A program made the position numbers and the translations under genes. Below, one piece after another: positions 1 to 6,604 of a stretch of 12,871 bases of DNA. Source of the stretch: CAWBRT01 sp050015355. GTDB taxonomy: Bacteria; Acidobacteriota; Terriglobia; Terriglobales; Acidobacteriaceae. Within the stretch, counting starts at the first letter, position 1. Each line of letters opens with the position of its first letter. The notes under the pieces were generated by a model. That model saw nothing but the letters and a program-made list of their open reading frames with translations, searched no databases and had not been told where the DNA came from. Location: NCBI GenBank assembly GCA_050015355.1, contig JBEKBO010000129.1:1-12871 (forward strand). Reading direction: 5' to 3'.

Positions 1-1
1 T

Positions 2-730
2 AATGTCCGCAAGGGATTTGTGGAGGCATCACAATACGAGCGCATCGCAGCAGAGTGTTCAGCGGTCAGTTTGTGGCTCCGTGGGATTTTTGAAGTAGGA
101 TTCACTTATGGCTGGCGTGACTCCGAAGTGACCGGACTACGGGTCAATCAGGTTGACCTTTTTAATAAATGCATCCGGCTCTGGCGCGGCGAGACAAAGA
201 ACAACGACGGTCGGCTGATCGAGATGACCAGTACCGTTTTTGAGCTTCTGCGCCGATGCGTAGACGGAAAACAGCCCGATGATTATGTGTTCCTCCACGA
301 CGATGGCGCTCCCGTTCGGGATTTCCGCAAGACTTGGTGGGGAATCTGTATCCGGGCTGGCGTCGGGCACTACGTCTGCCGCAAGTGCTCGAAAACTACC
401 ACTTCCAACAAATGTGAGTGTGGTGCTACCTTAAATAGCGCACAACTCAAGTACGTCGGGCTGCTGTTCCATGACCTCCGGAGAACTGCCATCAGAAACA
501 TGGTGCGCAGAGGCGTTGCGGAACATGTGGCGATGATGATTAGCGGACACAAGACACGGGCGGTATTCGACCGTTACAATATCGTCAGTGAGAGTGACCT
601 GAAGGAAGCTGCTCGGAAAATTGAACAGGGGGCACAAGAAGAAAAAGCGAAACTGGTAGAGTTTGACCAAAGTTTAGCCAAAGTTGCACCAGAAACAGTG
701 CAGATTGAAAAACCTGCTAAAGTGGATTAA
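2..730 (+). CDS. Tyrosine recombinase/phage-type integrase, catalytic domain (5' end outside window)
   Basis: The reading frame is open to the left edge, so the N-terminal arm-binding and core-binding domains are missing from view. A GTG at position 20 lies inside the frame but is not needed as a start. The catalytic domain is complete. Numbering from that GTG, it has Arg33 (GWRDSEVTGL), Lys60 (GETKNN), His151-x-x-Arg154 (HDLRRT), His177 (SGHKT) and the nucleophile Tyr186 (FDRYNI). These are the residues that carry out strand cleavage and joining in site-specific tyrosine recombinases. Between Lys60 and the HxxR box lies a four-cysteine insertion, Cys120-x2-Cys123-x8-Cys132-x-Cys134, which looks like a small zinc ribbon. 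The tail after the tyrosine is about 50 residues long, charged, and AT-rich in base use. The gene ends 30 bp before a tRNA, the usual setting for an element-borne integrase. The family call is firm; the element it belongs to is unknown. Confidence 0.9.
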   Translation, partial: NVRKGFVEASQYERIAAECSAVSLWLRGIFEVGFTYGWRDSEVTGLRVNQVDLFNKCIRLWRGETKNNDGRLIEMTSTVFELLRRCVDGKQPDDYVFLHDDGAPVRDFRKTWWGICIRAGVGHYVCRKCSKTTTSNKCECGATLNSAQLKYVGLLFHDLRRTAIRNMVRRGVAEHVAMMISGHKTRAVFDRYNIVSESDLKEAARKIEQGAQEEKAKLVEFDQSLAKVAPETVQIEKPAKVD

Positions 731-760
731 CCTAACGTAGTCAAGCAGTTACCACCGGAA

Positions 761-837
761 GGGCCTGTAGCTCAGCTGGTTAGAGCAGTGGACTCATAAT
801 CCATTGGTCGCAGGTTCAAATCCTGCCGGGCCCACCA
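761..837 (+). tRNA. tRNA with anticodon CAU (tRNA-Ile2 or elongator tRNA-Met)
   Basis: A full cloverleaf can be folded. The acceptor stem 761-767 pairs with 827-833 (one G-U). The D arm is built on GCTC/GAGC. The anticodon stem 788-792/800-804 encloses the loop CTCATAA, with CAT at 795-797. The T arm is 810-814/822-826 with loop TTCAAAT. The discriminator A is at 834 and an encoded CCA at 835-837. CAU is read as methionine, or as isoleucine (AUA) after lysidine modification by TilS. The variable-loop context TTGGTCG resembles tRNA-Ile2 genes, but I cannot separate the two by eye. The long T/G/G start typical of initiator tRNA (unpaired first base) is absent, so it is not fMet. Confidence 0.95.
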
Positions 838-1072
838 TCCTAATCTACTCATTACAGATTGTTTACCGAATTATCTGCAAATCAACCCGGGACAACAGTA
901 CAGTAATGTTCTTGGCGGCTGTTCTAGTGGTAGTCGAGGGCAGCACGGTGGAGCAGGCGAGGGCGACAGAAGAGCCATTCGAGAGGCACCTGACCCGCTG
1001 AAGGTGCAACTGGTTCTGCCACCAGGAGATTTTGCTCAGATGTAATCCCAGCCCTTCGTTCACAGATGAGGC

Positions 1073-1097
1073 GAGGCCCGGACAGCATCCGGGCCTC
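1073..1097 (-). terminator. Hairpin just past the flavoprotein stop, probable terminator
   Basis: A perfect 10-bp inverted repeat (1073-1082 GAGGCCCGGA with 1088-1097 TCCGGGCCTC) encloses a 5-nt loop. It begins seven bases after the stop codon of the minus-strand flavoprotein gene. Its position and GC-rich stem suit transcription termination or 3'-end protection. No T-run follows on the minus strand, so it is not a textbook intrinsic terminator. The 838-1072 stretch between the tRNA and this hairpin shows no gene that I can support. Confidence 0.55.
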
Positions 1098-1103
1098 CAG
1101 GCA

Positions 1104-2507
1104 TCAGCTCCAAGGTTTCTCGGCCGCGGCGTTCTTGCCGCAGGCTCTGCCGTTGACGATACAGTCGGCGGTAGCATTGCCACCCAAGCGGTTGGTTCCA
1201 TGCACTCCACCCGTAACTTCGCCCGCCGCGTATAACCTCAGAATGAGATTGTTGTGCCGGTCGATTACCTGGCTGGTCGTTCCATTGGTCCTGATTCCGC
1301 CCATGGTGTGATGGACTCCGGCCTGGGTCGGACTGGCAAAGAACGGTGCATTCTCGATCGGTTTGAGATTGGTGAGCGTCTTGTGGAATTCCTTGTCGTC
1401 ACCCTTGTTGGCAAACTCGTTGTAGCGCTTGATCGATTCGACGAACTTCTCGGGAGGCACGTCGAACTTCTCCTTGAGTATCTTTGCCAGACCCTCAATC
1501 GTATCCGCCTGGAAGGAAAGTCCTTCCTTCAGGATGCCGGCCGTGGTTTGTTCGTCGAACCGTTTTTTGCAGCGGTCGTCCGCCACCCAGAAGAGCACCT
1601 TCTTGGGTTGCTGCAGGACGGCGTCAGCCATCACATCCCTGCGTGCATCTTCGGAAACGAAGCGCTCGCCCTTGGTGTTCACAAACACGGCGTGGTCGAT
1701 GGCGAGATTCAAAATCGAACCGTATTGCTTGGTGTAGTAATTGCAGGCAATGAGGATCTGAATATAATCCATGCCGATCAGGTCGGCGCCCTCGTCTTCC
1801 GCGTACAGGATGGCTTCGCCGGTCGCCGTGGGGACGTTGGTAGTGGGCACATCGGCATCGAGACGCGGCGCATACTTGGCGCGCATCTGCACATCCGCGC
1901 CGAATCCGCCGGTTGCAAGCACGGTAGCCTTCTTTGCCTTGAGGTAATACTTCTTGCCTCTGTGCTCCACCTCCACGCCCTGCACCGTGCCGGTCAAAGG
2001 TTTTTCGCGGACAATTCCGCTGAGTTTGTGTTGGAAGAGGATAGGGATCTTGCGCTTGTCCACCTGGGCCTTTAGCGCTTTGACTATAGCCGTGCCGCGG
2101 CCGTTGTTGACCGGATCGTGGCTGCGGGGATAAAGCGAGCCGACGATGGCGTAAACGGTCGGGTCGAATTGAACTCCCATCTTCTCCAGCCAGTGGACCC
2201 CATCCAGGGCGTTTTCCACCATGAAGCGGACTTTTTCGGGATCACCGCGGAAGTCACCGCCGGCGATTGTGTGCTGGTAGTGCAGATCGATGGAGTCCAC
2301 GATGCCCTGCTTATTCTGGCGCTCCGGGTCCACCGCGTTATAGCCGCCGCTGGCGGTGATCGAGTTGCCGCCGACAATGGGATTCTTCTCCACCAGAATC
2401 ACGCTGCTGCCTGCATCAAAGGCTTCGATAGCGACAGCAAGACCGGAATAGCCGGTGCCGATGACGACCACATCGGCGTCCCGATCCCAGTATTGAACCA
2501 TCCACAT
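1104..2507 (-). CDS. FAD-dependent oxidoreductase, flavocytochrome c / fumarate-reductase flavoprotein family (FAD_binding_2)
   Basis: 467 residues, about the length of the flavin domain of soluble fumarate reductases, with no signal peptide or haem motifs, so probably cytoplasmic. The N-terminal FAD fold shows VVVIGTGYSGLAVAI (G17-x-G19-x-x-G22), acidic E40 ending beta-2, and VGGNS. Further on are GRGTA (136-140) and ATGGFG (198-203). Of the dicarboxylate-site residues known from Shewanella Fcc3, the arginine pair before Asp291 (DARRD), HHTMGG (399-404) and GTNRLGG (Arg440) are kept. The QxHP histidine is not: the matching stretch reads YIQILIACNYY (248-258). It should therefore be an enoate or related reductase/dehydrogenase of unknown substrate rather than a true fumarate reductase. 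The start is the first ATG after an in-frame stop; no good Shine-Dalgarno precedes it. It is transcribed away from the phosphonate operon, which may hint at a shared role. Confidence 0.88.
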   Translation of the reverse strand: MWMVQYWDRDADVVVIGTGYSGLAVAIEAFDAGSSVILVEKNPIVGGNSITASGGYNAVDPERQNKQGIVDSIDLHYQHTIAGGDFRGDPEKVRFMVENALDGVHWLEKMGVQFDPTVYAIVGSLYPRSHDPVNNGRGTAIVKALKAQVDKRKIPILFQHKLSGIVREKPLTGTVQGVEVEHRGKKYYLKAKKATVLATGGFGADVQMRAKYAPRLDADVPTTNVPTATGEAILYAEDEGADLIGMDYIQILIACNYYTKQYGSILNLAIDHAVFVNTKGERFVSEDARRDVMADAVLQQPKKVLFWVADDRCKKRFDEQTTAGILKEGLSFQADTIEGLAKILKEKFDVPPEKFVESIKRYNEFANKGDDKEFHKTLTNLKPIENAPFFASPTQAGVHHTMGGIRTNGTTSQVIDRHNNLILRLYAAGEVTGGVHGTNRLGGNATADCIVNGRACGKNAAAEKPWS

Positions 2508-2536
2508 TTTTTGCGGCCAAGCCAGTATTCATCTGA

Positions 2537-2554
2537 CTGTCATAAAACCTTAAC
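2537..2554 (+). promoter_or_regulatory. Candidate Pho box (PhoB/PhoP operator)
   Basis: CTGTCAT, an A-rich 4-bp spacer, then CCTTAAC. The first 7-mer matches the enterobacterial Pho-box half-site exactly; the second is a poor match. It lies in the divergent region between the flavoprotein (30 bp from its start) and phnC. Phosphonate uptake operons are classic Pho-regulon members, so the place is sensible. No clear -10 box sits at the usual distance on the phnC side, so this is a candidate only. Confidence 0.35.
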
Positions 2555-2708
2555 AAGGCGTTCACGTTGATCGTCCATTGTTTGGTTGGCTTTCTCTTCT
2601 CCCAGCAATACAGAAGATCGCGGAATTCCGTAAGGGGTAGCCTGTCGATCTGCCATGGATACACAACCAAGTAACTTCGAACCTGGTAACTCAACAGGTG
2701 TGTTTCGT

Positions 2709-3596
2709 ATGAAAGCATCTTCCAGACAACAGAGAGCCAGCGGCGAACCAGGCCGCTCACCTGTTGTCCAAATATCCAGGCTGACTAAGACCTTCCGCTC
2801 AGGGCGTAAAGCGCTCAGCGATATAGCCCTCAACGTTGAACCGGGGCAGATGGTAGCTCTGATCGGCGCTTCCGGATCGGGCAAGTCCACGCTGCTTCGC
2901 AATCTGGCTGGGCTCACCGTTGGAGACCGGGCTTCAGGTGAAGTCAGAGTGCTCGGTCGAACCGTGCAAAGAAACGGCGTTCTGGCACGGGACATCCGCA
3001 AGGTTCGGAGCCGTATCGGTTTTGTGTTTCAGCAATTCAACCTCGTTGATCGCTTGTCTTTGCTTACCAACGTATTGGCGGGAACGCTTGGCCGGGTACC
3101 TGTCTGGCGGGGCACGATGCGTTGGTTTACGCGAACGGAAAAGAAGATGGCTATCGATGCTTTGGCGCTTGTGGGCATCGCTGAATATGCGGGTCAGCGC
3201 GCCAGCACACTCTCTGGCGGGCAGCAGCAGCGCGCCGCGATAGCTAGGGCCCTGGTTCAGCAAGCGGAGATTATTCTGGCCGATGAGCCAATCGCGTCGC
3301 TCGACCCTGAGGCATCCATGCGCGTGATGGAAATCCTCTCCCAAATCAATCGCGAAAACGGCATTACCGTGATCGTTTCGCTGCATCAGGTGGAGTTTGC
3401 CTTGAAGTACTGTTCCCGCGTGGTGGCTCTCAGGGATGGAGAAGTCGTCTACGACGGCTCCAATACAGATCTAACGCCAAACTCACTTCGCGAAATATAT
3501 TGCTGCCCGGACTCACAACCGAGAAGTGTGCCAATGAAGCCAAGTGTTGTGGCGCTAAATCCAGCAGCCCTCAGTTCCGCAAGCGATATCGGCTAG
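2709..3596 (+). CDS. phnC: Phosphonate ABC transporter, ATP-binding protein PhnC
   Basis: Cytoplasmic ATPase that powers phosphonate import with PhnD and PhnE. From the chosen start the protein has 295 residues. Visible parts are Walker A GASGSGKST (53-61), Q-loop FQQFN (107-111), the signature LSGGQQQRAAIARAL (168-182), Walker B IILADEP with Glu193, D-loop SLDP, and the switch His226 (VSLHQVEFA). The FQQFNLVDRLSLLTNVLAG stretch and the GRVP/W insert after it are typical of PhnC rather than other ABC ATPases. I chose the ATG at 2709, which has AGGTG 9 bases upstream. An in-frame ATG at 2655 would add 18 residues, but its nearest purine-rich tract is 17 bases away. The C-terminal 30 residues beyond the family core are low-complexity. 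It is the first gene of the plus-strand cluster, 100 bp before phnD. Confidence 0.95.
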   Translation: MKASSRQQRASGEPGRSPVVQISRLTKTFRSGRKALSDIALNVEPGQMVALIGASGSGKSTLLRNLAGLTVGDRASGEVRVLGRTVQRNGVLARDIRKVRSRIGFVFQQFNLVDRLSLLTNVLAGTLGRVPVWRGTMRWFTRTEKKMAIDALALVGIAEYAGQRASTLSGGQQQRAAIARALVQQAEIILADEPIASLDPEASMRVMEILSQINRENGITVIVSLHQVEFALKYCSRVVALRDGEVVYDGSNTDLTPNSLREIYCCPDSQPRSVPMKPSVVALNPAALSSASDIG

Positions 3597-3696
3597 AAGA
3601 AGAAACCTCGCAAAGGGTGTCCTGGGAAGTTTGAAAAGCGGATGTGTGTGTGATCGATTTGGGCTCGTGGGGAAGAAATTGATAAAGGAGAATTCA

Positions 3697-4710
3697 ATGC
3701 AGTTCCGAAGATTGGTGAGGGCGGTGTGCGCGACATGCTTGCTGACGCTGACTCTGATGGCAGCAGGACCGGCAAGGGCTCAGCAGGTCAATGAGTTGAA
3801 CTTCGGTATCATCCCCGCCGAATTGGCACCGAACGTCAAGAAGGAGTGGCAGCCATTTATCGACGACATGTCCAAAGCGGTTGGTATGAAGGTGAACGCA
3901 TTCTTCGCCTCGGACTATGCCGCGGTAATCGAAGGGATGCGCTTTAACAAGGTTCAACTTGCCTGGTTCGGCAACAAGTCGGCCATGGAAGCTGTGGATC
4001 GTGCCGATGGAGAGATTTTTGCCCAGACAATCACCCTGGATGGCAATCCTGGATACTATTCCCTCCTGATAAGTCACAAAGACAGTGACGTCAAGAGTCT
4101 CGACGATGTTCTAAAAAATGGCAAGAAGTATATCTTCGGCAACGGAGATCCGAACTCCACCTCCGGATTTCTCGTCCCCAGCTACTACATATTCGCTGTA
4201 AACAAGATTGATCCGAAGACCCATTTCAAAATTGTTCGCAACGCTAGCCATGAGGCCAATCTTCTGGCAATCGTGACCAGGCAGGTGGACGTGGCGACGA
4301 ACAACACCATGGACTTCGCGAGGTTCCAAAAGGAGCAGCCGGAGAAAGCCGCGCAAATCAGGATCATCTGGAAATCCCCTCTTATTCCGAACGATCCGCT
4401 GGTCTGGCGCAAGGATCTTCCCGCGGACCTGAAGGTCAAGATCAAAGCCTTCATTTTGAACTATGGAAAGCAAGGGCCCGATGCTGAGCGGCAGCGTCAA
4501 GTGCTGGCCCATCTGGCCCAGGGATGGCTTCCGTTCCATGAGTCGAATAACTCGCAGCTCATTCCCATTCGTCAACTGGCACTTGCAAAAGAAAAGATGA
4601 CCATCGAGAGCAGCCAGAACATGGCGCCGCAAGAGAAGCAAGCGAAACTGGCAGACATCGACGCGAAGCTGGCTGACCTTCAACGGCAGGCACAGCATAT
4701 TTCGAAGTAG
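3697..4710 (+). CDS. phnD: Phosphonate ABC transporter, periplasmic substrate-binding protein PhnD
   Basis: Exported protein that captures phosphonates and delivers them to PhnE. The ATG at 3697 follows AAGGAG with 6-bp spacing, and the protein then opens with a good signal peptide: basic MQFRRLVR, a hydrophobic core, and ARA|QQ cleavage near residue 28. A longer in-frame start at 3631 would put an unlikely leader in front. Family features are LNFGIIP at the mature N-terminus, DYAAVIEGM (73-81), VQLAWFG (86-92), the anion-binding GDPNSTSGFLVPSYY (150-164), ASHEANL with His185, and VDVATNNTMDF with Asp206. These match the phosphate/phosphonate-binding PhnD fold (337 residues, usual length). 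The last 40 residues form a charged helix rich in K, Q and A, likely a coiled coil, longer than I would expect for the family. A strong hairpin follows the gene. Confidence 0.95.
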   Translation: MQFRRLVRAVCATCLLTLTLMAAGPARAQQVNELNFGIIPAELAPNVKKEWQPFIDDMSKAVGMKVNAFFASDYAAVIEGMRFNKVQLAWFGNKSAMEAVDRADGEIFAQTITLDGNPGYYSLLISHKDSDVKSLDDVLKNGKKYIFGNGDPNSTSGFLVPSYYIFAVNKIDPKTHFKIVRNASHEANLLAIVTRQVDVATNNTMDFARFQKEQPEKAAQIRIIWKSPLIPNDPLVWRKDLPADLKVKIKAFILNYGKQGPDAERQRQVLAHLAQGWLPFHESNNSQLIPIRQLALAKEKMTIESSQNMAPQEKQAKLADIDAKLADLQRQAQHISK

Positions 4711-4716
4711 CTCAAC

Positions 4717-4757
4717 AGGAAGCGTCAGGATTTCCATCCTGATGCTTCTTCTTTTGC
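4717..4757 (+). terminator. Strong hairpin between phnD and phnE (attenuator or mRNA-stabilising stem)
   Basis: The arms GAAGCGTCAGGAT (4719-4731) and ATCCTGATGCTTC (4736-4748) pair over 13 bp with one G-U, around a TTCC loop. Two further pairs extend it to 4717/4750, and TTCTTTTG follows. It looks like a rho-independent terminator inside the operon. Intergenic stems after a binding-protein gene are a known way to make more binding protein than permease, by partial termination or by protecting the upstream mRNA. Confidence 0.75.
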
Positions 4758-4766
4758 AGGTTCTCC

Positions 4767-5573
4767 ATGGCCAATCAATTGCACGTCGGCACGCTCGATC
4801 GCACGCTGGAGGGCGTTCCTAAAAGAACGATCCTGCAGGTCCTCGGGTGGGCCGCGGTTATTGCCGTGCTGGCCTGGTCCTGGCGGGGTGCGGAAATGAA
4901 TCCGCTACTCTTGATCAAGGACTGGGGAAACATGGTTAAGTTCGGCCGGGACTTTTTCCCGCCGGATTTTCGTGAGTGGAAGTCCTATCTCGAGGAGATG
5001 GCGGTTACGATTCAGATCGCTATTTGGGGAACGCTTCTGGCCATGGTCTGCGCGGTTCCTTTCGGCCTTCTAGCCTCTAAGAACGTTTCGCCCTGGTGGA
5101 TCTATCAGCCGGTACGCCGGGTGCTGGATTCGGCTCGGGCCATTAATGAAATGATGTTCGCCATGCTGTTCGTCGTGGTGGTAGGCATGGGGCCCTTTGC
5201 AGGCGTTCTGGCGCTGTTCGTTCACACCACCGGTATACTTGCCAAGCTCTTTTCGGAAGCCGTGGAAGCGATCGATCCGCGCCCGGTTGAAGGTATTCGT
5301 GTTACAGGAGCAACGGCACTGGAAGAGATTGTTTTTGGCATCATTCCACAGGTACTGCCTCTGTGGGTTTCATATTCGCTTTATCGCTTCGAGTCGAACG
5401 TGCGTTCCGCAAGCGTGGTGGGAATGGTGGGCGCCGGAGGTATCGGGATGGTGCTTTGGGAAATCATTCAGGGCTTCCAATTTCCGCAGACATGCGCCGT
5501 CATCCTCATTGTGATCGCCACGTGTAGCTTGATCGATATGGCGTCGTCGCAGATAAGGAGAATGATGCTTTAG
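4767..5573 (+). CDS. phnE: Phosphonate ABC transporter, permease PhnE
   Basis: Inner-membrane channel of the phosphonate importer, 268 residues, the normal size. Hydrophobic segments are visible near residues 22-40, 79-103, 125-156, 192-206 and 241-257. The cytoplasmic EAA loop that docks on PhnC is at about 164-198 (EAVEAIDPRP, then GIIPQVLP). SASVVGMVGAGGIG (214-227) is a family hallmark. The ATG at 4767 has a modest AGG 6 bp upstream. The preceding hairpin at 4717-4757 probably lowers its expression relative to phnD. Only one permease gene is present, so it would work as a homodimer. A 184-bp gap with structured sequence separates it from phnX. Confidence 0.94.
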   Translation: MANQLHVGTLDRTLEGVPKRTILQVLGWAAVIAVLAWSWRGAEMNPLLLIKDWGNMVKFGRDFFPPDFREWKSYLEEMAVTIQIAIWGTLLAMVCAVPFGLLASKNVSPWWIYQPVRRVLDSARAINEMMFAMLFVVVVGMGPFAGVLALFVHTTGILAKLFSEAVEAIDPRPVEGIRVTGATALEEIVFGIIPQVLPLWVSYSLYRFESNVRSASVVGMVGAGGIGMVLWEIIQGFQFPQTCAVILIVIATCSLIDMASSQIRRMML

Positions 5574-5606
5574 ACCGGATTCGCGGAAGGTATATCCCGC
5601 GCGGAA

Positions 5607-5692
5607 GCCGGGCTTTCAAGCCCGGCGGTGATATTGAGGGGTATACCAACTATGGAATTGCTTTAGCAGCTCCGCCCCGGAGCCCACCGCCG
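5607..5692 (+). promoter_or_regulatory. Structured phnE-phnX intergenic region with competing hairpins
   Basis: Three inverted repeats are seen. The first is a 9-bp perfect hairpin, GCCGGGCTT (5607-5615) with AAGCCCGGC (5618-5626). The second is a small stem GCTCCG/CGGAGC (5669-5674/5678-5683) with a CCC loop. The third is a long-range 8-bp pair CGGCGGTG (5623-5630) with CACCGCCG (5685-5692) that encloses the second. The first and third share bases 5623-5626 and so cannot form together fully. No T-run follows either. It may be an attenuator, an mRNA-protecting element or a repeated extragenic palindrome. Confidence 0.45.
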
Positions 5693-5757
5693 TCCCAATA
5701 AGGTATTGATTATTTCAGCAGGGCAGAAGTAGAAAATCAGCCCTTTCAGGAGAGGTA

Positions 5758-6585
5758 ATGACACAGTCTTCAACAAGCACAAAAGGCGGCGTCCGCGCCG
5801 TGATTTTCGACATATCCGGTACTACCGTCGACTACGGGAGCCGTGGACCAGTGATTGCTTTTGTCGAGCTGTTCGCGCGCCATGGAGTAGCCGTTTCGGA
5901 AGAAGAAGCGCGCCGTCCCATGGGCACCCACAAGAAAGACCATCTCTGGGCGATGCTCACGGATCCGGCAATCTGCGGACGCTGGACGAAAGCGAAGGGC
6001 AAGCAGCCAACTCGCGAGGCGTTGGATCAACTCTACGACGAATTCCCGGCGGTGATGAAAGAGGCCCTGAAGCGCCACTCCGACGTTATTCCCGGAGTCG
6101 CTCGCATCACCCAGGAATTGCGGAGCCGCGGAATTCGGATCGCCAACACTACCGGGTTTGACGCCGACATGATGGACGATCTGAAAGAGCAAGCCGCCGC
6201 AGGCGGATACTCTCCGGACCTCTGGGTTACTCCGGACCTGGTTGGCCAGGGAAGACCTTTTCCGTGGATGGCGTTTTACGCCGCTCATCAACTCGGCGTC
6301 TATCCGATGAGTTCCTTTGTCAAAGTTGGCGACACTCTCATCGATGTTGCGGAAGGGCATAACGCAGGCATGTGGACAGTGTCTGTCGTCCGTACCGGGA
6401 ACGAAGTCGGACTTTCAGAAGAACAGTTGGCAAAGCTGGTGCCATCGCAGCGAGATTCGCTGATTGCGGCTGCCCGACAGCGGCTGAAAGCTGCCGGCCC
6501 CCACTACGTAATTGACGCAGTGGCCGAACTGATGCCGGTAATCGACGAAATATCATCCCGGATAGATCGCGGCGAGCGTCCATAG
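5758..6585 (+). CDS. phnX: Phosphonoacetaldehyde hydrolase (phosphonatase), HAD superfamily
   Basis: Cleaves the C-P bond of phosphonoacetaldehyde to acetaldehyde and phosphate, using a Schiff-base lysine and an aspartate nucleophile. 275 residues, normal length. Visible parts are FDISGTTVDYG with nucleophile Asp18; the cap-domain motif RRPMGTHKKDHLW, where Lys59 matches the Schiff-base lysine; IANTTGFDADMM (128-139, HAD motif II region); WVTPDLV.GRPFPWM (156-171); and VKVGDTLIDVAEGHNAGMWTV (Asp192, Asp196, HAD acid motif). The usual DWAGT motif is DISGT here, so Trp becomes Ile and Ala becomes Ser next to the nucleophile. AGGAGAGG lies just before the ATG. The alcohol dehydrogenase gene starts 19 bp after its stop, so the two are surely co-transcribed. 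The alternative of a general HAD phosphatase is unlikely given Lys59 and the family-wide match. Confidence 0.92.
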   Translation: MTQSSTSTKGGVRAVIFDISGTTVDYGSRGPVIAFVELFARHGVAVSEEEARRPMGTHKKDHLWAMLTDPAICGRWTKAKGKQPTREALDQLYDEFPAVMKEALKRHSDVIPGVARITQELRSRGIRIANTTGFDADMMDDLKEQAAAGGYSPDLWVTPDLVGQGRPFPWMAFYAAHQLGVYPMSSFVKVGDTLIDVAEGHNAGMWTVSVVRTGNEVGLSEEQLAKLVPSQRDSLIAAARQRLKAAGPHYVIDAVAELMPVIDEISSRIDRGERP

Positions 6586-6604
6586 CAAGGAAGAAGCACC
6601 AAGC

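Noticed and set aside
804..1001. Short plus-strand open frame starting inside the tRNA
   Set aside because: It overlaps the tRNA 3' half, has no ribosome site and gives no recognisable protein.
1254..2075. 273-residue plus-strand open frame
   Set aside because: It lies wholly antisense to the well-supported flavoprotein gene and its translation is a typical reverse-strand shadow.
2621..2630. CGGAATTCCG palindrome upstream of phnC
   Set aside because: A 10-bp palindrome is expected by chance at this scale and nothing else supports an operator.
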